Shown piece after piece: positions 36,654-45,668 of a stretch of 64,000 nucleotides of DNA. The position numbers and the translations under genes were made by a program. The DNA is from Demequina sp. TMPB413 (GTDB lineage Bacteria > Actinomycetota > Actinomycetes > Actinomycetales > Demequinaceae). Each line of letters opens with the position of its first letter. The stretch's first letter is position 1. The notes beneath the pieces were generated by a model. It had not been told where the DNA came from. It did no database searches and worked only from the letters and a program-made list of their open reading frames with translations. The stretch covers positions 1,736,001 through 1,800,000 of the forward strand of contig NZ_CP096184.1 of the NCBI RefSeq assembly GCF_020447105.2, given 5' to 3'.

Positions 36654-36895
36654 GTCTCTTCCCTCCCTAGACTGACTGGTCATCTGCCAGCCACAGTTTC
36701 TTTCTATCACAGGCTCCTCCGCCGAGCGCTGGGCTGTGACTGATGCCACACCGCTGTCGGACATGGGTCGGTCGAAACGTGTTCGTCGCTGGCAGTGTCA
36801 AACGGCAACTCCATGGCTTGGACCACTCTTGTATGTCGGCTTCCCAGCCACCAGTTGAGATCCTCGCTGCGACTCATGGGTGAGTCTCCCCGGGT

Positions 36896-38137
36896 CTAGT
36901 GGTGGGTGAGTTGTCCCGGAGGCGGTTGCCGCTGGGCTTTGCTCTCGCGGTAGTACAGGCCATGCGGCTCGATTGGGGTGATGTATCCGTTCGAGGAGTG
37001 CAGGCGGCTCTCGTTGAAACCGTGCGGCCGGGGCGGGGCCGCGTACTCAAGCTCGTCGGCGGTGCATAACAGGCCGCCGAGTCTTACGCACTCGATCATG
37101 TAGAACCCGACGAAGGTCTCTGGGAGGGCGTTGTCATATGGGTCGCCGAACGTCTCGTTGGAAGCGATGGCGCCCATGTCCGCGAGCCGTTCGGAGTAGC
37201 GGATGCTGGTGTATCTGGCTCCCGCGTCCGAATGCTGGGCCACCCCGGCGATGCCCTGGCCTGCAGGTTCTCGCACCCACTGCACCATTTCGAGCGCGTC
37301 CAGGGGCAGGTCTGTGGGCATTCTCGACGTGGTTCGCCACCCGACGAAACGGTGCGAGTAGACCTCGGTGAGAAACACAGTGACGGCCATCTCTGGCCAT
37401 GTCGCCACATAGGAGAAGTCCACTACCCCCAATTCGTTGGGAGGCGCGGCACGGAGGGATGTTTGAACGTGATCAAGTGCTCGGATCGCGCACAAGTCGC
37501 GTCTGGTATTGACAGCCTGTTTGCTGCGACGTGTTCCTCGCGGCACTTGGGCACGCATCAGATGTTCCACGACGCAGCGAGCGACATACTCGGTCGCGGC
37601 GCAGCAGACGCCACACCTTTCGGGGGCCACTGGTGCCCCGGCATCGGCTGCGGTCCCAGAACACAGTCTCAATGAACGCGGGGACCTCGGGGTCGCGCAC
37701 CGAACGCGCCGAGTAGGCACGGTTCCTGGCGGCGTAGTATCCCGGCGAGCCAATCTCCATACCGTGCTCGGTGAGCTCCCGCCTGCTTGGCTCGACGCCG
37801 AACTGCGAGCGATGCTCGTCGATGAAGGCCACTAGAACGGAAATCGCGGGTCGGGCACCCGCGCGAGGAAGGACGACGCGGCGAGCGGAGTCTCCTTCGG
37901 GCGTTTCTGTTTTGGGACTGCACGCTCCAACGCCTTGATCGTGGTCGCGTCCGTCGTCGTGGCCTCGACCACCTCGCCGGCATCAGTCCGGCCTGCCCCA
38001 CTCAGCCGCGCAACTTGCCGGGATTGACTCCGACCCGCTGGCCCACACGGATCACCGCGGCGTTCGACGACAGCAGCATTTCCTGCGGCATCGTTTGTCA
38101 GTGGCCGCACGGAACGCTCCCTAAGCTCCTGCGGCAA
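36896..38137 (-). pseudogene. IS3-family element, degenerate orfA and orfB
   Basis: orfA (38137-37832) retains ELRERSVR at the start and TTIKALERAVPKQKR late, with a garbled middle. orfB begins at 37832 (AFIDEHRSQFGVEPSRRELTEHGM...YYAARNRA), shifts frame near 37750-37700, and continues as NELGVVDFSYVATWPEMAVTVFLTEVYSHRFVGWR, HSDAGARYTSIRYSERL and GDPYDNALPETFVGFY. These are the DDE catalytic-core segments: D of VVDFSYV, the D of HSDAG, and E of ALPE. At least one frameshift and orfA decay make it inactive. It lies upstream of lanA2 on the same strand. I could not define its terminal repeats. Confidence 0.85.
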
Positions 38138-38270
38138 CGACCTCGGCGTCGGCAGGACTTCCTTCCGTTCGGAGAATCAGACCCTCCACCAAACTCGGGG
38201 CGATTGAGGGATCCTTCTCGCCGGTTGGGACTTGATTGGGGGCGGCACGCGGGCTGAAAAAAGGTGGGAG

Positions 38271-39573
38271 CCTGACCCTCTTTGGTGGATACTTGATGTG
38301 AGGCGAGTGAATTGTCGGCGGCGCTTGAAAATGAGGCCATAGCGGCGGGCGAGAACGAGGCCACCCAGACAGATTGGGTGGATGATCCCATTGGAAGATT
38401 GGGCGTCGAGCATTGGATCTGGCTGCGCAGGTTGGGCAGATCGCGGCCACTGCCCGCAATCTGGGGATCAGCGAGTCGTGTCTGCGCCGCTGGATGTCCC
38501 AGGACGAAGTCGACCGCGGCTACCGTGAAGGGCTGACGACCACGGATAAGGACGAGTTGGTCGAGCTGCGCCGCAAGAACCGGGTGCTCGAGACCGAGAT
38601 AGAGATCCTCAAGCGCGCCTCGGCCTATTTCGCTCGCGAGAACGTCCTCCCAAAATGGCGTTCCGGCTCGTCCGCGAGCTCACCGCTGACAGCTTTGCCG
38701 TCGCGGTGACGTGCCGGGTGTTGAAGGTCTCGCGCGCCGGCTACTAAGCCTGGTGCAACCGGGCCCGTCGGCAAGATTGGTCGCCGACCAAGTGCTGGCG
38801 GCAACGATTTGTCAAGTCCATTTGGAATCACGTGGCACCTGTGGCGCTCCCCGAATCCATGCCGAGCTGCGCTTGGGGATGGGTATGAACGTTGGGCGCA
38901 AAGGTGTCTCCCGCCTGATGCGCCTGGCGGACCTGCAAGGCGTGTGTCACCGACGCAAGCGTCGCGGCTGGAAGCCAGCCCCCGCGCCACACGAGGACCT
39001 CGTGAATCGGATCTTCCGCGCTGAGGCCCCTGACCGTCTGTGGTTTTCGGACATCACCCAGCATCGCGCGAAGGACGGGTGGGCTCACTGCCCTGCCGTG
39101 ATCGACGCTTGACTCTCGGCGCGTGGTCGGGTGGTCGGGTGGTCGATCTCGGATCGCATCAGCTCCGAGATTGTCGTCGACGCCCTCGAGATGGCCCGCT
39201 GGCAACGCCGATCCCAGCCCGACACCATCGTGCATGCTGATCGCGGAGCTCAATACACCAGTTGGGTCTTCGGCCAGCGGCTACCTCAAGCCGGGCTGCT
39301 GGGCTCGAGGGCCGGGTCGCCTCGTACGTGGACAACGCCCTGGGCGAGTCGTTCTGGTCGACAATGCAGCGCGAACTTCTGGATCGCCACGAATGGGAAA
39401 CGCGCACCGAACTCGCCTCAGCGATGTTCGAGTGGATCGAGGCGCTCTACGACCCTCGCCGCCGCCACTCGTCGCTCGGCGACCTCAGCCCAACCGACTA
39501 CGACGCACTTCGCAACCGTGTCGCCACTGCGACATGATCAACACACCACCCGTGTCCACGAGACCGGGTCAGG
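38271..39573 (+). mobile_element. Degenerate IS3-family insertion sequence with recognisable ends
   Basis: About 1.3 kb. Ends match as inverted repeats: CCTGACCC-6-GTGGATAC at the left (38271 on) and its counterpart GTGTCCAC-6-GGGTCAGG at the right (to 39573). orfA: ATARNLGISESCLRRWMSQDEVDRGYREGL then TDKDELVELRRKNRVLETEIEILKRASAYFA. orfB fragments, in different frames: AFRLVRELTADSFAVAVTCRVLKVSRAGY then a stop; GAPRIHAELR; DRLWFSDITQH; IVHADRGAQYTSWVF; YVDNALGESFWSTMQRELLDR. Several frameshifts, one at a triplicated GTGGTCGG near 39122-39146, inactivate it. Confidence 0.85.
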
Positions 39574-39980
39574 ATCCACAGGTCCTTTGCGACGGAGGGT
39601 TGTACCAGTATTTCCATCCTGCCCCAAGGCCTATCCCGCCCTCACACCCCGAACCATGTCAACAACCTCGTGAGACGCAACAGCAAGCGGGGCCGCCAAC
39701 GATAGTCACCGTTCCCCGGAGGCCGCGGTGCTCGGAACCGCCCGCAGCACGAACCGCCGTCGCAGGCGCCCGAGCCTGCCATATGGCTCCGCTACGCACG
39801 CACCCATATGGGAAGCCGATCGCGCGACCGGAGTGGAGCGCTGGAACATGCCCCACGATGACCGTTAAGGCCAGGTTGCCACAAAGCACCGGCCACGAGC
39901 ATCACGGGGCGAACGCACCGTTACCAGGGTCATGAGCAGGAACGATGTGCCACCGCATCCCGACGGCCCACAATGATCCC
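39574..39980. other. Gene-poor stretch between IS element and peptide ABC operon
   Basis: 407 bp. Open frames of 60-76 codons on both strands show no family resemblance. It contains two CCATATGG-like hexamers and otherwise ordinary composition. It lies downstream of the ABC ATPase gene and may hold the original flank of that operon or further element debris. Confidence 0.5.
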
Positions 39981-41735
39981 TTACGAAGGCCACCTGATTC
40001 CGGAGCCCGGAATGGCGTCCAGCAGTCGCTGAGTGTAGGACTGCTTAGCGTTGTCGAAGATCTCGTCCGTAAGGCCGGTCTCCACGATCTTGCCCTGATC
40101 CATGACAGCAACGGTGTCTGCGACCACCCTGACCACCGCGAGGTCGTGAGTGATGAACAGGTACGTGAGCCCCAGTTCCGACTGAAGGTCGGCCAGCAAC
40201 TGGAGAATCTGCGCCTGGACCAACACGTCGAGCGCCGACACGGCCTCGTCGAGCACCACCACGTCGGGCTTCAGAGCGAGCGCCCTCGCGATCGCGACAC
40301 GCTGACGCTGGCCACCCGACAGCTCGTTGGGATAACGGTGCGCGAGCGCCGTGGGCAAAGCGACCTGGTCGAGAAGCTCCTCGACCCGCTCCAAGCGGCT
40401 GTTGCGGTCTCCCACCCGGTGAACCTTGAGCGGCTCGGCGATGATCGCGCCAATAGAACGCTGCGGGTCGAGCGAGGCGTACGGGTCTTGGAACACCACT
40501 TGCATGCGCCTGCGAAGATCGAAGAGTTGCCGACGGGACACGCCCGTCATGGCGGTACCGCTGACGACGACCTCGCCGGACGTGGGCGGCTCGAGGCCCA
40601 AAATGAGCCTAGCGGCCGTCGACTTGCCAGAGCCGGACTCCCCCACGAGCGCCATGGTGGTGCCCTTGTGAATGTCGAACGAGACCCCATCCACGGCGTG
40701 CAGCGGCTCAGACTTGAAGCCTCCTCGCCTGATCGAGTACGTCTTGCGTAGGTCCTTTACAGACACGGCGATTGGAGCGGCCTCGACCGTCGAACCCGTC
40801 TCTTCATGTCGTGTGGCAAGCCTGAGCATGTCGGGAACGTCGTCGTCCGTGAGCGGCGTCGCCGACGACGACGAGTGGATACGGCGCGAAGCGAGCGACG
40901 GCGCGGAAGCGATGAGGCGCTTCGTGTAGGGGTGCTGAGGATTCTGGAGGATGTCCAGGCTCTTGCCAGACTCCACGATCTTGCCCTGGTGCATCACGAT
41001 GAGCTTGGTCGCGCGATCAGCCGCGAGGCCGAGGTCGTGGGTGATCAGGAGCACGGCGGTGTCGCGGTCGCGCGTCAGCGACTCGATGTGGTCGAGGATG
41101 ACCTTCTGGACGGTGACGTCGAGCGCCGACGTCGGCTCGTCTGCGATCAGCAGGCGCGGCTCCGCACCAAGACCGATGCCGATGAGCACGCGCTGACGCA
41201 TGCCCCCTGAGAACTGGTGAGGGAACTGCTTCATTCGCCGGGCGGCGTCGGGGAGGCCTGCCTGCTGGAGCACCTCGATGGCCTTGGCCTGAACGGCTTT
41301 GCGTCCCGTAGCGACACCATTGGCCTGGATCGCCTCGCGCACCTGGAATCCGATGGACCACACGGGGTTCAGGTTGGACATCGGGTCCTGAGGAACGTAG
41401 CCGATCACTCCCCCACGAATGCCTGCCATCTGGCTCTCGCTATAGCTCGTGATGTCCTTGCCTTCGACGAGGATTCGCCCTCCAGACACGTGGCCATTGC
41501 CCGCGAGCAACTTGATGAGTGCCGTCGCTGTGGTCGACTTTCCAGAACCCGACTCGCCGACAATGGCGACGGTTTCCCCAGGGAAGATCTCGAACGACAC
41601 TCCGCGCACCGCTTGCACGTCGCCCATGCCGGTCTCGAAGGTCACCTCGAGGTTCTCGACCTGAACGATGGGTGCATTGGGATCGACGGCTGCCTCGCGG
41701 GTCGACCGAACTTCCACTGTGGTCTCCCGGGTCAT
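39981..41735 (-). CDS. Fused dipeptide/oligopeptide ABC transporter ATPase (DppD-DppF)
   Basis: 584 residues with two complete ABC modules in one chain. Module 1: Walker A GESGSGKSTTATALIK, signature FSGGMRQRVLIGIG, Walker B LLIADEPTSALDVT. Module 2: GESGSGKSTAARLILG, LSGGQRQRVAIARAL, VVVLDEAVSALDV. Each ends with the oligopeptide-binding C-terminal extension typical of Opp/Dpp ATPases. It energises peptide uptake with the permeases encoded directly upstream; its start overlaps the dppC stop by 4 bp. A divergent copy of its last 85 codons persists at 30532-30789 across the lan/IS region. Confidence 0.95.
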   Translation of the reverse strand: MTRETTVEVRSTREAAVDPNAPIVQVENLEVTFETGMGDVQAVRGVSFEIFPGETVAIVGESGSGKSTTATALIKLLAGNGHVSGGRILVEGKDITSYSESQMAGIRGGVIGYVPQDPMSNLNPVWSIGFQVREAIQANGVATGRKAVQAKAIEVLQQAGLPDAARRMKQFPHQFSGGMRQRVLIGIGLGAEPRLLIADEPTSALDVTVQKVILDHIESLTRDRDTAVLLITHDLGLAADRATKLIVMHQGKIVESGKSLDILQNPQHPYTKRLIASAPSLASRRIHSSSSATPLTDDDVPDMLRLATRHEETGSTVEAAPIAVSVKDLRKTYSIRRGGFKSEPLHAVDGVSFDIHKGTTMALVGESGSGKSTAARLILGLEPPTSGEVVVSGTAMTGVSRRQLFDLRRRMQVVFQDPYASLDPQRSIGAIIAEPLKVHRVGDRNSRLERVEELLDQVALPTALAHRYPNELSGGQRQRVAIARALALKPDVVVLDEAVSALDVLVQAQILQLLADLQSELGLTYLFITHDLAVVRVVADTVAVMDQGKIVETGLTDEIFDNAKQSYTQRLLDAIPGSGIRWPS

Positions 41736-42673
41736 CGACGAGCCCTCGCCTTCGGGTCAAGGGCGTCTCTGATGAGCTCGCCGAGCATGATGAAGGCCAG
41801 CACCGTGACGGTGAGTGCGAGCGATGGCCAGAACAGCACCATCGGCGCCGTCCTCAGCGTGGTCTGAGCCTGGGCGATGTCTCCGCCCCATGAGACCACC
41901 CGAGTCGGGAGTCCAATGCCGAGGAAGGACAGCGTCGCCTCCGCAGTGATCGCGGCACCAAGGGCGATGGTCAGGTAGACGATGACGGGGGTCAGGGAGT
42001 TGGGAAGCACGTGCCTGAGCAGCGTGGAGAACTTCGAGCGCCCCACCGCCTCAGAGGCCATGACGTACTCGAGGTTCTTCACCTGCAGGACCTCAGCTCT
42101 CAGGATCCTCGCAAGAGAAGCCCACGCGAAACCTCCGATGGCCAACGCAATCACAAAGACGTTCCGGTGTGCGGAAAGCACCGACATCACCACCACGGCG
42201 GCGAGGAAGTAGGGGATCGCGAAGAAAATGTCGCCGACGCGGGACAGTAGCGAGTCGACCCAGCCGCCGTAGAAGGCCGCAAGTGCACCCATGGGGATGC
42301 CGATCGCTGCGGTGATCAGGACCACCAGGATGCCGACGGACAGCGAGGTACTCGCGCCGTAGATGATGCGTGCATACACGTCGTAGCCCTGGCGCGTAAA
42401 GCCCAACGGGTGCCCGTCCATGGGCGGCTGGTTGGACTTGGACAGTTCGCCGAATGCCGGATCGACCTGGGTGAACAGCGAAGGGAACAAGGCCGCAGCG
42501 CTCACGATGAGCACGATGGTGACGGCGACGTAGAACAAGGGCCGCCGGCGCAAGTCACGCCACGCATCGAGCCACAGGTTGGAGCGGCGGTCACCCAACT
42601 TGATCTTGTCGACCTCGATCGCGTCCGCTGGGTCAACGGGAGCAACGTAGTGCTCGACTGGGCGGTCAGACAT
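41732..42673 (-). CDS. Peptide ABC transporter permease, DppC/OppC type
   Basis: 313 residues. N-terminal OppC extension with one helix (LFYVAVTIVLIVSAAALFPSLF), then the BPD_transp_1 core with about five helices and the EAA loop segment EYVMASEAVGRSKFSTLLRHVLPNSLTPVIV. Overlaps dppB by 8 bp and the ATPase gene by 4 bp, one transcription unit. Confidence 0.94.
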   Translation of the reverse strand: MSDRPVEHYVAPVDPADAIEVDKIKLGDRRSNLWLDAWRDLRRRPLFYVAVTIVLIVSAAALFPSLFTQVDPAFGELSKSNQPPMDGHPLGFTRQGYDVYARIIYGASTSLSVGILVVLITAAIGIPMGALAAFYGGWVDSLLSRVGDIFFAIPYFLAAVVVMSVLSAHRNVFVIALAIGGFAWASLARILRAEVLQVKNLEYVMASEAVGRSKFSTLLRHVLPNSLTPVIVYLTIALGAAITAEATLSFLGIGLPTRVVSWGGDIAQAQTTLRTAPMVLFWPSLALTVTVLAFIMLGELIRDALDPKARARR

Positions 42674-43592
42674 AACGAATCCTTGGGTCGAGAACGGCGT
42701 ACAACAGGTCCACCAAGATGTTCATGGTCACATACATGAGGGTGAGGATGGTGACAAAGGACACCACGGTCGCATTCTCTTGAAGACGAATCGCGTCGAA
42801 GAGCACCTTGCCGATGCCGGGGATATTGAAAATGCCCTCGGTCACGGTGGTGCCCGCAATGAGTGCACCAAAGCTGGCGGCCGTGTTAGTCAGCACCGGG
42901 ATGAGCGAGTTGCGCGCGATGTGCACGGGAATGATGCGTCGGCGGCTGAGGCCCTTCGCGGCGGCGGTGCGCACGTACTCGGCAGACTGGGCCTCGATGA
43001 CGGACCCGCGCATGAGTCGCATGCCGATCACGTAGATGGTCAGCGCGATGACGATCGCAGGGAGCAGCATCGCCCCCCACGTGGAATTTGCTCCCACGGT
43101 GACGGGCGACCATCCGAGCTTGATCCCGATGAAGTATTGGGCCACGAACAGCGCGACGAATGGCGGCACCGAGCTCAACACGAGCGCCGTGATCAGGTTC
43201 GCGTTGTCGACGATGCCGCCCTTGCGCAAGCCAGAGATGAGGCCAAGCACCACGGCCAGGATCAACTCGATCACCACGGCCATGAGCACGAGCTTGAGCG
43301 TGATGGGGAAGGCGCGCGCGAGGATATCGCTGACCTCGCGTCCGGAGAAGGTGACGCCGAGGTCGCCGGTGAACAGGTTCTTGAGGTACAGGAAGTACTG
43401 CACCATGAACGGCTTATCGAGGTTGTACTGAGCGGTGACCGCTTCGAGCACCGCAGGGCTCGGGGTCTTGTCTCCGAACAACGCGAGCACAGGGTTTCCC
43501 GGCATCGAGAAAACCATGAAGTAAATCAGGAACGTTGTTCCCAAGAACACGGGGATGGCCTGCAATAAGCGGCGCACCACGTACATCAGCAT
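42666..43592 (-). CDS. Peptide ABC transporter permease, DppB/OppB type
   Basis: 308 residues, six helices; N-terminal OppB signature LMYVVRRLLQAIPVFLGTTFLIYFMVF, and the EAA loop EYVRTAAAKGLSRRRIIPVHIARNSLIPVLT that docks on the ATPase. Second gene of the operon, 177 bp after dppA; that gap holds a hairpin terminator which may let the binding protein be made in excess. Confidence 0.94.
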   Translation of the reverse strand: MLMYVVRRLLQAIPVFLGTTFLIYFMVFSMPGNPVLALFGDKTPSPAVLEAVTAQYNLDKPFMVQYFLYLKNLFTGDLGVTFSGREVSDILARAFPITLKLVLMAVVIELILAVVLGLISGLRKGGIVDNANLITALVLSSVPPFVALFVAQYFIGIKLGWSPVTVGANSTWGAMLLPAIVIALTIYVIGMRLMRGSVIEAQSAEYVRTAAAKGLSRRRIIPVHIARNSLIPVLTNTAASFGALIAGTTVTEGIFNIPGIGKVLFDAIRLQENATVVSFVTILTLMYVTMNILVDLLYAVLDPRIRYV

Positions 43593-43729
43593 GGGTGGAC
43601 CCCGTACGTATCGGTTGGAATGGGCATGTGGGAATTAATTCTACTGTGCCAGTGAGTACGCGATCACAGCAAAGGGCCTAGCCCTGTGCGGCGTGGTGGA
43701 GGCGTCGTCACCAGGAAGCGAACGGGAAA

Positions 43730-43762
43730 CGGCCCGCCCCGCACGAGGCGGGACGGGCCGTC
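43730..43762 (-). terminator. Hairpin after the peptide-binding protein gene
   Basis: ACGGCCCGCCCCGC and GGCGGGACGGGCCGT pair with one mismatch around a 4-base loop, just beyond the dppA stop (transcription runs leftward). It is a strong G+C stem without a good T run. Likely partial terminator between dppA and dppB. Confidence 0.65.
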
Positions 43763-43769
43763 GACTCAC

Positions 43770-45410
43770 CTAGTTCTTGGTGATCTGGTAGTACAGCGGC
43801 ACGGAGTGCCAGTCGAATACCACGTTGTCAACGGTGTCGGCGTAGCCGCCAGTCACGTTGGAGTACCACAGCGGGATGGCAGGAAGTTCCTCGAACAGGA
43901 TCTCCTGTGCCTCCTGGAACGTGGCGTTCGCCTCTTCAGTGTCGGTCATCGCCGAACCCTCCTTGAGAAGAGCGTCGAACTCAGCCGACGAGTAGTCGCC
44001 GTCGTTCGATCCTGCGCCGGTGCCGTAAAGCGGGCCGAGGAAGTTGAACAGCGACGGGTAATCCGCCTGCCAACCTGTGCGGAACGCGGAGTCAATAGAC
44101 CGATCGGTGACCTGGGTGCGGAACTCGCCGAACGTCGGGAAGGGGTTGCCCTCCGCCTCGATGCCGAGCGAGTTCTTGATCGAGTTGATCACTGCGTCGA
44201 CCCAGCCCTGGTGACCACCGTCGGCGTTGTAGCCGATGCGGAAGGTACCGGTCCAGGGGTTAATGGCGTCGGCCTCTGCCCACAGTTCAGCGGCCTTCTC
44301 GGGGTTGTACTCGAGAACCTCTGAGCCTGGGATGGAGTCAGACCAACCGCTGATGACCGGCGACGTGAAGTCGCTGGCCGGCGTGCGGGTGCCCTGGAAG
44401 ATGACGTCCGTGATTTCCTCGCGGTTGATCGCCATCGACAGCGCCTGACGACGCAGGTTGCCCTCTTCGCCAGAGAAGTGGTCGAGGCGGGCAGGAATCG
44501 TGAACGACTGGAAGACGGCGGCCGGCTGGTTCACAGCGCGGTCACCGAGGTCCGACTCGAAGACCTCAAACGCGGAGTCAGGGATGCCGTCGATCACGTC
44601 GACGTTGCCTGCGAGGAGGTCAGCGTAGGCCGCGTCCTGCTGTGCGTAGAAGACGATCCTCAGGCCATCGTTCTGAGCAACACGCTCACCCGCGTAGTCC
44701 GGGTTGGTCGCGAGCTCGATCTGAACGTCGTGCTGCCAGTCGGCCGGGTCTTCGAGCATGTAGATGCCGTTGCCCACCGGGTTCTGACCGAAGGCCTCGA
44801 GGTCCTCAAAAGCGACGTCGGGGAGCGGGTAGAACGCGGAGTAACCAAGCGACAGCGGGAAGTCAGCCTGCTGCTGGTTGAGCGTGACGGTGAACGTCAG
44901 GTCATCAACGACCTCAAGGCCGGACATCTCGGGAACGGACTCTTCCCAGCTGAAGCCCTCGATGGGCTCGAAGAAGTAGCTGTTGAGCGAGACGTCGGCG
45001 TTCGCCAGGTCTGCGCCCCAGTTCCAGGCGTCCACAAAGTTGTGCGCGAGAACGGGGGTGCCGTCCGTAAACGTCCACCCCTCCTTCAGCTTCACGGTGA
45101 AGGTCTGAGAGTCGTCGGTCGTGATCGACTCGGCAACCTCGTTGTGAGGGGTGCCTTCGCCGTCGTAGTAGACGAGGCCAGCGAAGAGTGCGTCGACAAT
45201 CTTGCCGCCGCCGGTCTCATTGGTGGCCGAAGGGATCAGCGGGTTCGCGGGCTCGGAACCGTTGGTGGAGATAATCGCCGTACCGTCGGTGGTGCCGCCG
45301 GTGCCGCCGGAAGTGGTGGGGTCTGCGTCGTCGCTGGAACCGCAAGCGGCCAGCGTCAGTGACGCCGCCGCAACGACCGCGAGGCCCTTAGTCCATGTAC
45401 CGAGTTTCAT
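43770..45410 (-). CDS. Peptide-binding lipoprotein of ABC transporter (SBP family 5)
   Basis: 546 residues from the ATG at 45410, behind GAAAGGAG. Lipoprotein signal KGLAVVAAASLTLAACGSS with the lipobox cysteine at residue 22. The family 5 features follow: AGLVYYDGEGTPHNEVAESI, the KLKEGWTFTDGTPV hallmark, and NREEITDVIFQGTRTPASDF. It captures oligopeptides outside the membrane for the BCDF components downstream. Upstream lies a perfect Crp/GlxR-type site, so carbon or cAMP control is likely. Confidence 0.95.
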   Translation of the reverse strand: MKLGTWTKGLAVVAAASLTLAACGSSDDADPTTSGGTGGTTDGTAIISTNGSEPANPLIPSATNETGGGKIVDALFAGLVYYDGEGTPHNEVAESITTDDSQTFTVKLKEGWTFTDGTPVLAHNFVDAWNWGADLANADVSLNSYFFEPIEGFSWEESVPEMSGLEVVDDLTFTVTLNQQQADFPLSLGYSAFYPLPDVAFEDLEAFGQNPVGNGIYMLEDPADWQHDVQIELATNPDYAGERVAQNDGLRIVFYAQQDAAYADLLAGNVDVIDGIPDSAFEVFESDLGDRAVNQPAAVFQSFTIPARLDHFSGEEGNLRRQALSMAINREEITDVIFQGTRTPASDFTSPVISGWSDSIPGSEVLEYNPEKAAELWAEADAINPWTGTFRIGYNADGGHQGWVDAVINSIKNSLGIEAEGNPFPTFGEFRTQVTDRSIDSAFRTGWQADYPSLFNFLGPLYGTGAGSNDGDYSSAEFDALLKEGSAMTDTEEANATFQEAQEILFEELPAIPLWYSNVTGGYADTVDNVVFDWHSVPLYYQITKN

Positions 45411-45528
45411 ACTCGGGCTCCTTTCTTCTCTCGCAAGGCCGTTCGCGAGCATGGATATGTCCGCGTGAACGTCTACGAGGGGACGCAGGGGAGGTTCCCC
45501 TGAGTCTCAATCATTTTAGGGAATAGCA

Positions 45529-45576
45529 CGTAACGAACACGTTACGCGCAGGCATCGATTCCGATATGCAATCGGA
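45529..45576. promoter_or_regulatory. Two palindromes upstream of dppA
   Basis: CGTAACGAACACGTTACG (45529-45546, 7-bp arms, 4-bp centre) and TCCGATATGCAATCGGA (45560-45576, 6-bp arms). They lie between the dppA start and the Crp-like site. Either could be an operator for the peptide transporter operon; the regulators are unknown. Confidence 0.5.
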
Positions 45577-45582
45577 GTGTCA

Positions 45583-45598
45583 TGTGACGTAGATCACA
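45583..45598. promoter_or_regulatory. Crp/GlxR-type operator
   Basis: TGTGACGTAGATCACA matches the TGTGANNTANNTCACA consensus at every fixed position. It is centred about 180 bp upstream of the dppA start (leftward) and about 78 bp upstream of the rmuC start (rightward). It also lies at the edge of a larger 11-bp inverted repeat, TGTCATGTGAC (45578-45588) with GTCACATGACA (45648-45658). Confidence 0.75.
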
Positions 45599-45668
45599 CT
45601 TTGAGCACAAAAGGCCCGTTGCTGACCAAAACGCGCGCCTTGTCTGTGTCACATGACAGAGTGTGGGC

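Noticed and set aside
39981-45410. The ABC transporter as exporter or immunity system for the lanthipeptide
   Set aside because: It has a periplasmic-type peptide-binding lipoprotein and two OppB/C permeases, which is an importer; it lies beyond IS debris and shows normal host-like composition.
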